64,000 nucleotides of DNA from Aedes albopictus (taxonomy: Eukaryota; Arthropoda; Insecta; Diptera; Culicidae), in NCBI RefSeq assembly GCF_035046485.1, contig NC_085137.1, positions 347,748,505-347,812,504 of the forward strand, read 5' to 3'. Shown here piece after piece: positions 57,060-64,000 of the stretch. How positions within the stretch are numbered: the stretch's first letter is position 1; every line of letters starts with the position of its first letter. The position numbers and the translations under genes are program-made. The notes beneath the pieces are model-generated. The model was not told where the DNA came from and did not search any database. It saw only the letters and a list, made by a program, of their open reading frames with translations.

Positions 57060-57239
57060 TTGCGATTTGGGTGAGTACGAGGTCATGCAGGTAGGAGCAA
57101 CCCAGGTAACCATGCAGCTTGGGCAGTGGCGCATGCATGAGTATGGTGTCTTTGGGAAGGTGCGTACCCTGTGTGTTTAGTTCCGGCTGGGTTAGAGTGG
57201 GGCCCAGTACAGTCGCATTGTAGCTAACTTTAACCCTTA

Positions 57240-57330
57240 TGTGGCTGGCAGGGTACCCGGGTACCCAGCATCCATTTAAAATACACGGTGTAGAAAAAAG
57301 CAAAATGTTTGCCGGCCACATAACGGTTAA
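57240..57330. mobile_element. 91-bp TTAA MITE (family B)
   Basis: TTAACCcTTATGTGGCtGGC on the left is complementary to gccggccacataacggttaa on the right, with two mismatches, and TTAA is at both edges. A palindrome, gggtacccgggtaccc, lies inside. Confidence 0.85.
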
Positions 57331-58156
57331 TTTGGTTTTATTGGAGCGCTTTTCTACTCTGATTTGATTTTTTTGTACATGCGGGATAGTGCTTGCTTTG
57401 TTTGCACCGTATTTGTGCGTCTATAGCGGCATGGGCTGCGTGGTTACTTGGGAAGTAATGTGTTTTGTAATCAAGATTTTTAATTTAAGGTGAAGGTGTA
57501 GCTCGGCCACGCCTTGAATTCGTAAACTGCGGCTCGGAGGAGCCCGGTGGTGGTTTGCGTTATCCGCTAGTGAAGACCAACCGACCAACTTGTCAGCGCT
57601 GACCGTTATATGGTTCTTCAGATTTGTGCTCTTTGGGGTTCAGGGTGTTGCTTCGCTGTATCTTCACTTTATAGTAATAGCTGCCATGCCTTAAACCTGA
57701 GTTTAGTCATTGTCGCATGATCTTACAACAGTTGACTGTGCGCAGTGCTGTGGGACTGTGCAAATATTTTTTTTATACTTGATAACATTTTTTTTTCAAA
57801 CCGAACCATCGTTAGATTGTATTTTGGGGATTGTTTAATCGGCTATATTTGAATGTGTGAATAAAATCAAGTAATAATAATTGTAGATTAAGTAAATGTT
57901 AGAAAGAATACAAATTTTAGAATCACATGAGTCAGCACCGGCGGAAGTGACCAAATATGAAACTGGGGAAAATCCTTTCATTCGACATATCAAAACGCGC
58001 CGTTTTTGTAACTTTGTTCATTAAGTTTCATTTGAAGTTCAAAAACAATGAGCAGAAAATCAAAAAGAGAATTAAATATGGTGGCTGTTTTATGGAGTTT
58101 TAGGTTCTAATACCACAGAGAACATACATCCAAGTATTGACAGAGAAAACTCTTAG
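57331..58156. other. Unassigned sequence
   Basis: 57490-57620 is GC-richer (gctcggaggagcccggtgg), but no motif or frame is supported. Confidence 0.4.
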
Positions 58157-58278
58157 TTAACCCGGGAGCGGTCGCGTCGTGTACTGAGTACACGCACCAT
58201 GAAAAAGGACGCTTGTGGTACACAGCGTGTGCGTGGTGTCGTTGAGGGTGGCCGAAGACGCGACTGCTCGAGGGTTAA
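58157..58278. mobile_element. 122-bp TTAA MITE (family C)
   Basis: TTAACCCgggAGCGGTCGCG and cgcgactgctcgagggttaa are imperfect inverted repeats, with TTAA at both edges. This is a third, unrelated interior, with a gtactgagtac palindrome. Confidence 0.8.
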
Positions 58279-58344
58279 TAATTGTAAAAGAAGCAGGCTT
58301 TGTCTAAGTTGAGGCGTTACACCAAGAAGAAAGGTCATGGTCAT

Positions 58345-59130
58345 ATTTTGCCACTTCCACATTTTTCATCCGGTTATCGAAAAAACAAACACGTTTTGAT
58401 GCGTCGCATGGGCTTGGTTAATTTTCATACTTGACCACTTCCAACGGCCCACCCAGAAGCGACGACACTTGCGGACGTCACTTAAAGAAAATGGATCGAA
58501 TCCTACTCTCGACATGCTCACATAATGTGAATTCTTCCTTCGATGGGAAGAAAAGCCATGGGTCCCCAGATGAACTAGTCCCGGGCTAAAAATCTCGTTA
58601 ATAAAGATAACAAAAATTGCCGTTCATCACGTTATAGAAAAAGCTCCAATTTCATGTGACATGCATGAGTTTGGTCCACTTTTATATTTTACCACTTCCG
58701 GCGGGACCCCGGAACCGACTCCAGAACACTACCGGTAGTCTCGAATGTGGTCTAAGCGCAAATTCTGGCTAATTGTTCATCAGGTTATCGAAAAAGCCGC
58801 GGTTTGATCGTAAGCACAGGGTTTTGGTTCACTTCTATGTTCGACCACTTCCCGCAGACAACACCGGTAGTTTCAAATATGGTCTAAGCATATTTTAATG
58901 CTGCGATTTGATATGTCGCAAGCATAGGTTTGGTTCACTCCTAAGTTTGGCCACTTACGGCAGGACACCCGGAATCGGTTCCGGAACACTACCGGTAGTT
59001 TCAAATATGTTCTGAGCGTATTTTCTTGCTAACCGTTCATAAGGTTACCGAAAAATCCGCGGTTTGCTGTGTCGCATGCATGGGTTTGCTGCATTTTCAT
59101 ATCTGGCCCCTGCCTGGGGTTCCGGTCCGG
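58345..59130. repeat. ~130-150-bp tandem repeat (five diverged units)
   Basis: Units carry ttcatcaggttatcgaaaaa, then cgcggtttg, gcatgggtttggttc and gaccacttcc. Starts are near 58368, 58626, 58777, 58907 and 59036. The first gap is enlarged by a Feilai 3' fragment. A similar unit lies at about 33835-33900. Confidence 0.78.
58532..58612 (+). mobile_element. Feilai-like SINE 3' fragment
   Basis: ccttcgatgggaagaaaagcc, then cagatgaactagtcccgggc and aaaaatctcgttaataaaga form the 3' half of the SINE, without pol III boxes. It is inserted in the tandem repeat. Confidence 0.75.
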
Positions 59131-59480
59131 AACACAAAAATGGCCATAACTCCGGAACGGCTGAACCGATCCGAACCATTTTCAATAGGAAACAATGGGA
59201 CCAGATTCCCCGTCGAATGAACCATCGGTCGTTAAAATCGGTTGAGATTTAGTTCAAAAAAGTGACGTGAGTTTTTTTGTCCACATACATACACACATAC
59301 ACACATACACACACATACACACATACATACACACACACAGATATCACCTCAATTCGTTGAGCTGAGTTGATTAGTATATGTGACTCGACTCTCCGGACCG
59401 CCTATCAAAAAGTCATTTTTGGAGTGAACATATAGCCTTTTCAGTACACTTAGTGTACGAGAAAGGCAAAAACAGACGTT
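59131..59480. repeat. 'ggccataactcc' element with (AC)n microsatellite
   Basis: aatggccataactccggaac, then gaaccgatccgaaccatttt and tttttttgtccacatacat, then an (acacatac)n microsatellite at 59278-59342, then agatatcacctcaattcg and gtgtacgagaaaggcaaa. It is the uninterrupted equivalent of the element split at 33830-34185 / 35568-35735. Confidence 0.8.
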
Positions 59481-59792
59481 GGATCACTTTGCGGTCTTCG
59501 ACAAAGTTGTTAGGCATATAGTCACCTACAATAATGCCAAATGGTTTGATTATTGAATGCTTACAGCGCCACCTAGCGGCAAAATTCGAAAACCTAAAAT
59601 TTCTGCATACATTTGGCCAAGTTTTCCCATACAAACTTCAAGCGTTTTGAGCGCCCCCTTAGGCTTAACCGATTTTGCTCAAATTTCGAACGTAGCTTCT
59701 GGGAGTCCAAAATAACTGATTTAGGAGGGAAGACTTGGCATTTTTCGAAATTTTTGTTTTTCATATAAGTGTGGGCCACCCTAGCACCCTCC
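59481..59792. other. Probable dispersed repeat, ends ggccaccct
   Basis: Text such as ttcgacaaagttgttaggc, gcgccacctagcggcaaaa and gtgtgggccaccctag recalls a common culicid repeat. No ends were confirmed within the window. Confidence 0.35.
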
Positions 59793-59990
59793 AAAATATC
59801 CGCAGCACAGTTCTCTAGCTCCTCGACGAAGGACCTTTCCTCCGCGGCGTCTTCCAGTCAGCGTGTGTTGAACCGACGCCCGATTTTCTCCTCCTGTCGA
59901 TGGATCCTTGCAATGCGCAGCCGGATCTCACCGATTAGGAGATAATGGTCGGACGCATTGTCAGCGCTACGTTTGTTCCGCACATCAAGA
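59793..59990 (-). pseudogene. Non-LTR endonuclease-RT linker fragment
   Basis: The minus strand reads LLDVRNKRSADNASDHYLLI, then GEIRLRIARIHRQEEKIGRR, then an in-frame stop, then LEDAAEERSFVEELENCAA. The SDHYLL box is the last endonuclease motif, followed by the linker typical of RTE-like elements. It is an isolated piece. Confidence 0.72.
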
Positions 59991-60640
59991 AGGATTCATA
60001 CCGGAATTTCTTCATTATTTTCTCTTTCGGGATTCTTTCAGGCATTTTCCCGGGATTCCTTTGTTGATTGCTTCCGGGATTCCTGTTGTTTTTTTTTAGG
60101 TTTCTTTTAAAGATTCCTGCCAAAATTCATTCAAAGATTTTTTCAGTGTTTTTTTTGCGATTTCTTTTGGGATTTCTACGTTCTCACTGATTTATTTAGG
60201 AGGTTTCTTAAAGGATTCTTCTTGAATCCTTCCAATGATTCGTTTTGAAATGTTTGCCGTGATTCCTTCACGGGTTTTTCATGTGATTCACTTAGGGTTT
60301 TACCCGGCATTCCTTCGCGATTCTCACCGAGAGTCTTTTAGGCCACATTTCGGGGTTTCATGGGGCTGTTCATAAACCACGTAGACCAAAATTTGGCCAT
60401 CTCAGACCCCCCCCCCTCCCCACTCGTAGACTTTTGTCCATACAAAAAATTTAAAATTTGTAAATTTGTCCCCCCAAAAAGTCTACGTGGTTTATGAACG
60501 GCCCCCATCCGGTGATTCCATCAGGGATTTCTTTAGAGACGCATCCGGAGTTTCTTCCCGGATTACAACAATAATTACTTCCTGGTTTCCTTCTGGATTC
60601 TTCCGAAGTTTTATCCAGGGGATTCTGTAGGAAATTTAAA
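59985..60640. repeat. GGGATTCCTTC-type degenerate array
   Basis: Imperfect units such as gggattcctttcaggcat. It is interrupted by the complete MITE at 60362-60505. Confidence 0.72.
60362..60505. mobile_element. 144-bp MITE, complete GGGGCTGTTCATAAACC copy
   Basis: 25-bp inverted ends (GGGGCTGTTCATAAACCACG plus TAGAC; 24 of 25 match) are flanked by CAT on both sides (60359-60361 and 60506-60508). A C-rich tract and gtccatacaaaaaattt lie inside. It gives the family boundary for the partial copies at 5848, 56948 and perhaps 62944. Confidence 0.88.
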
Positions 60641-62211
60641 AGGACTAATTTCAAGACTTATTTAGAAATTTCTCTAAGACTGTTTAATATTCTTTCAAGT
60701 TACTACTGTTTTCACTCGTTAATATTATCTACGGAGATCAGAATGTAACGATAATTTAAAAGTTGTGCTAAAATATAATCAAACTATATCATAGACTTCC
60801 TGAATATGAATATTCCTTAATCCTAATTCCTAATTATTAACTAAATATTCTTAATAGAGTACTGATAACTATTGCCAACGAGAAAAGAAAACAACTTTGC
60901 AACACGACAGAACATCACCTCCCAACACGCCCCATCTTTCAATTTCTCACTCATCCACGCCCGAATGCCTCATTGCAAAGCAAATCAAATTAACATTCAA
61001 GCCCATTTACACCTTGCCTGATTTTTACCGTTCGTTCTTTCTACCACCCCTAAATAATGCCGTACATCCTTTTCACCTGTAAAAGAACGGATCAGAGTTT
61101 TTATTCTTCCGTTTCGCCTCCTTTCACTCGCGCGGAGCCCGTTTCCGAATGGCACGTATCTCGCACGGATCATTTCTTCCTTAGTCCTTATTCCGGTCCG
61201 GAGTCTAAGTTAGATGCCATCTCGCTGATTGGATGGCTTTTCCGGCTTCGGGCCGAGCGAACGGAGAAAACAGTGAAGGAAGAGCAGTTTACGTACCTTT
61301 ACACACATATGTGTGCTACACGATGGAAAGCTGCCTCGAAGCTTTTCCAGTAAGGTTATTTTTATCCTTCCGTCTGGGTAGCTATGCGGCTATTCTTTTT
61401 TAACGAGGATTATTTAGAAAGTGGCCACGCTGGACGTGTGGATGGGAATGGTATGGAATGCTCATCTGGGATAGGTCCTTTCTATAAGTTGAACTTTCAA
61501 GCAAATATAGTTATGGAGTGTCCATTTTATCCCACTTTCCCAAACGAATTTCCTGTCCATGTTCAACCGTGGAAACTGGTATCAGCAGCACACCGGATTT
61601 ACTTCGCCACACGATCGAAAGCGGTTGAGCACACGGTTGTTCCTTTCTTCGTCAAGCTGCATGCTACAGAGCTCTACACAGCTCTAAAATTGAAAAGGAT
61701 GGAATCGGTGGGGATGGGTGATTTGTTTTATTTTACTTGGTCCATCCGATGCAGCACCCTGTCGGATCAACTCAAAGTCTATTAATTTAGAATGAAGAAC
61801 AATCTTAAAACCCTGGTCACACCGCACCCCGGACAGCAGCAGCGGTTAGAGACACGAAAGCTTAGCTTAGTTTTCATCGAGTGGAGCAAGCGATGACCGG
61901 TTCAGGAGGAAGTTTTACACCAAATGCTCGGGGAGGATGGAAGTGGGAAAAACAAAGTCATTACATTTCTGGAAGATTCTTCCACTAGATAGCGTCCGTC
62001 CCCTGGATCCAGGATAAAGTAGACACTCAAGCTTGGAATGTATGCTTTGTTGTGCCGATTTGGAATTTCATCAAAGCATTCTGCACTATAGCAACGCTAA
62101 CATAATACAATAAAAAAGTTTCTGTTGCTTTAGCACTAACTGAAAGTAATGCGTTCTGACAAACGAGAATATAATTCAAATTGACATGATTCACAATGAT
62201 TCACATACATA
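60641..62211. other. Single-copy sequence, no supported gene
   Basis: Frames at 61057-61353 (98 codons) and 61384-61785 (133 codons) lack recognisable domains. 61060-61790 is less AT-rich than its surroundings. A host exon is possible but unsupported. Confidence 0.4.
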
Positions 62212-62943
62212 CATTTATTTGTTCAACATCACATTAAAGACAAGACATAGGGTATCGCGCCACTTGGGCGGTGGCTTCTATATTCGTCTGTTTTCCACTA
62301 TAACTAAGTCTATTTTGAACCAGTTGACTTGAAATGTTGTACACGGGTAGATACTATACCTATCTCACCGCATTCCAAAAATTGTGTCAATTGGTTCAAA
62401 TTTGACTGAGTTGTGGCGGAAAACAGACGAAAATAGAAGCCACCGCCCAAGTGGCGCGATTCCCTAATCAACAATAGTACGCCACAATACTCGGTTTGTG
62501 GCCGCCGCTCGCCATCCTCGGCCGCGCCCAATGCTCGCCAGGTCCACCTGGTCCACCCATCGTGCTCTCTGCGCTCCATGCCTTCTTGTGCAAACCGGAT
62601 CAGTAGCAAACACCAGTTTTGCAGGGTTGTTGTCCGGTATTCTTGCAACATGCCCTGTTCACCGTATCTTTCCGGCTTTGACCACCTTCTGGATGCTGGG
62701 TTCGCCGTAAAGTGTAGCGAGCTCGTGGTTCATTCTTCTCCGCCACACACCGTTCTCCTGCACACCGCCGAAGATCGTCCTTAGAACACGTCGCTCGAAA
62801 ACTCCGAGTGCTTGTAGGTCCTCCTCGAGCATGGTCCATGTCTCATGCCCGTAGAGGATCACCGGTCATATTAGCGTTTTGTACATGGTGCATTTGATGC
62901 GTGGGTGAATCTTCTTCGACCGCAGTTTCTTCTGGAGCCCTTA
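62212..62943 (-). pseudogene. Second RTE-like retrotransposon, 3' fragment
   Basis: The minus-strand frame at 62862-62659 reads MILYGHETWTMLEEDLQALG, then VFERRVLRTIFGGVQENG, then NHELATLYGEPSIQKV, then stops where Trp is expected (the aligned frame continues as GHVARIPDNNPAKLVFATDP). It keeps the WTMLEE stretch deleted in the copy at 11633-12060. The 3' end aligns with 6285-6370. It is truncated near 62943, where a MITE-like end begins, and interrupted by a MITE at 62250-62464. Confidence 0.83.
62250..62464. mobile_element. 215-bp TA-flanked MITE in the RTE 3' region
   Basis: ~57-bp inverted arms carry GGGtATCGCGCCACTTGGGC on the left and gcccaagtggcgcgattccc on the right, with TA at 62248-62249 and 62465-62466. 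Removing it joins acaTA to atcaacaat, as in the RTE copy near 6330. Confidence 0.88.
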
Positions 62944-63050
62944 GGGGCTGTCCATAAACCACGTGGTTATTTTTTCCTGAATTTTAACCCTCCCCCCCAC
63001 CGTGGTCTAGCGTGGTTTCAGGCTGACCCCCTTCCACCCCTACATTGCTA
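62944..63050. mobile_element. Short element end, GGGGCTGTCCATAAACC
   Basis: GGGGCTGTCCATAAACCACG plus TGG resembles the MITE ends at 60362, followed by a C-rich tract. The other end is not clear. Confidence 0.5.
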
Positions 63051-63341
63051 ACATTCAATTGAATACATACTAATAATACACAAAATCTGATCGCCGTTTC
63101 TTCTTCGCATTCCGTTCTGATCTTCGATACTTCTTCGACTGCTGGGTGATTTCAAAATTGCCTAGCTGATTTTCGATCGGAGTCTGCTCTTCAAAAATAA
63201 ATGATTCGGCGGGAAAGCCATAAAAATCAGGCTCCTCCTCAGACACGACTGCGGCATCTTCGTTCCCCCCTACGCTTTCTGCTATTGTGTGGTGTATTCA
63301 CTCCACGGAAAACGAAAGTCGCACCTGCTTTCCGGCGAGAA
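63051..63341. other. Unassigned sequence
   Basis: Moderately GC-rich, and it may be a diverged continuation of the gypsy-like element. No motif is recognised. Confidence 0.35.
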
Positions 63342-63990
63342 TCACCAGAAACTTTGAGTTGTCGTTTGTGAGCCGTTATCAATCTGCCGCTCAGCGAAAT
63401 TCTTTAGGCTGTCAATGAAATTCTCGCTGTCAATCCTATGTATTGCCGTCTCGTCTATAGTCCTAGGGTTGGAAAAAACGTTCCTCCATCCCTCGTAAAA
63501 ACAGTCCACCCAGGTGCGTCCCATCAATGGAGTGAAATCATTGTCGCACCGAAGCACTATAAGGTACAGCTGCTGCCTTCTATTTTGGAGTTGAACTGAA
63601 ACATTTACTCTGCCTAGAACCTTCAACCTTTTGCCATCAATTACCGCCAGATTTTTGTTGCAAGATAAAAGCTTACTGTGTTTAATTGGTTTAAAAATAA
63701 TTTTTCCGAAATAACGGTCTCAGCCGACCCACAGTCAATTTCCATCTTCAAAGCAATTTTATCAACCAAAACATCAACATGGCAAGCTTCACTAACGCGA
63801 TTAATCGAGGAGATCATCATGCAGGGCGAGTCATCTTCATCATCTTCCTCCATTTGCTCCGGCTCTTCTCTTTTAAAATTTCCGCTTGAACTACCAACAG
63901 TTGCTTTCTTTGGAGAACCCAAAAACTTGATCTCTGCATGTTGTTTTCCCCTACCATCTTTTTGGCACCACTGCCTAGTTTGTTATTGAG
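63342..63990 (-). pseudogene. Ty3/gypsy-like retrotransposon, protease region
   Basis: Two minus-strand frames joined by a one-base shift near 63680. The upstream frame (63922-63641) carries CHVDVLVDKIALKMEIDCGS then AETVISEKLF, an aspartic-protease active-site-like motif in which Cys replaces the usual Thr of DTGS. The downstream frame (63626-63342) continues with LGRVNVSVQLQNRRQQLYLI and FTPLMGRTWVDC, the LxGRxWL-type end of the protease. The RT domain is not in the window and the frame is broken, so this is a truncated remnant. The element may continue past the right edge on the gag side. Confidence 0.75.
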
Positions 63991-64000
63991 TTATACCGCC

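Noticed and set aside
61384..61785. 133-codon plus-strand ORF
   Set aside because: Composition and residue pattern do not suggest a known protein. Kept only as a note because the region is less AT-rich.

Overview
The window is repeat-rich nuclear DNA of an insect, most likely an Aedes-type culicine mosquito. I infer this from a Feilai-like tRNA-derived SINE, R1-, RTE- and I-like non-LTR retrotransposon fragments, many short inverted-repeat elements (MITEs) with 2-, 3-, 4- and 8-bp target-site duplications (TSDs), and degenerate GGAATTCC and GAAACGCC arrays. There are no operons, rRNAs, true tRNAs or CRISPR arrays. I found no host protein-coding exon I can defend. The one candidate host feature is an untranslated first exon near 15.7-16.46 kb. 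Much of the remaining single-copy sequence may be intron or intergenic DNA.

Layout. 0-5.3 kb: a GGAATTCC array, a ~164-bp satellite with five-unit higher-order structure, a decayed R1-like element, and a GAAACGCC array interrupted by a non-LTR 3' fragment. 5.3-15.3 kb: a gag fragment, then a minus-strand RTE-like retrotransposon split by a 5.3-kb hAT-like element (6371-11672) and carrying a near-identical ~767-bp tandem duplication. 15.3-26.8 kb: the possible host 5' exon, a hAT-type MITE, a 2.6-kb foldback element, two SINEs, and unremarkable sequence. 26.8-32.8 kb: an I-like retrotransposon with a 797-codon open frame (reverse transcriptase plus RNase H), itself cut by a TA-flanked MITE, in a GGAATTCC-rich region. 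32.8-41.6 kb: a tandem repeat cut by a MITE, a three-deep nest, another inverted-repeat element and a retrotransposon fragment. 41.6-55.8 kb: a single 14.2-kb hAT-type insertion, shown by its 8-bp TSD. It contains a 5.2-kb foldback built of ~160-bp units, a ~270-bp hairpin and a second, inverted copy of the 5.3-kb hAT-like element. 55.8-64 kb: three TTAA-flanked MITEs, a tandem repeat with a microsatellite, a second RTE fragment, and a decayed Ty3/gypsy protease region at the right edge.

The most interesting feature is the nesting. Eight or more insertions can be delimited by TSDs, and several have an empty site preserved elsewhere in the window. The two 5.3-kb hAT-like copies and the 14-kb outer element carry no recognisable transposase and consist largely of degenerate GGAATTCC repeats or inverted repeats. 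They look like large non-autonomous elements that also serve as landing pads. Names and clades below are from recognised motifs only; no database search was possible.
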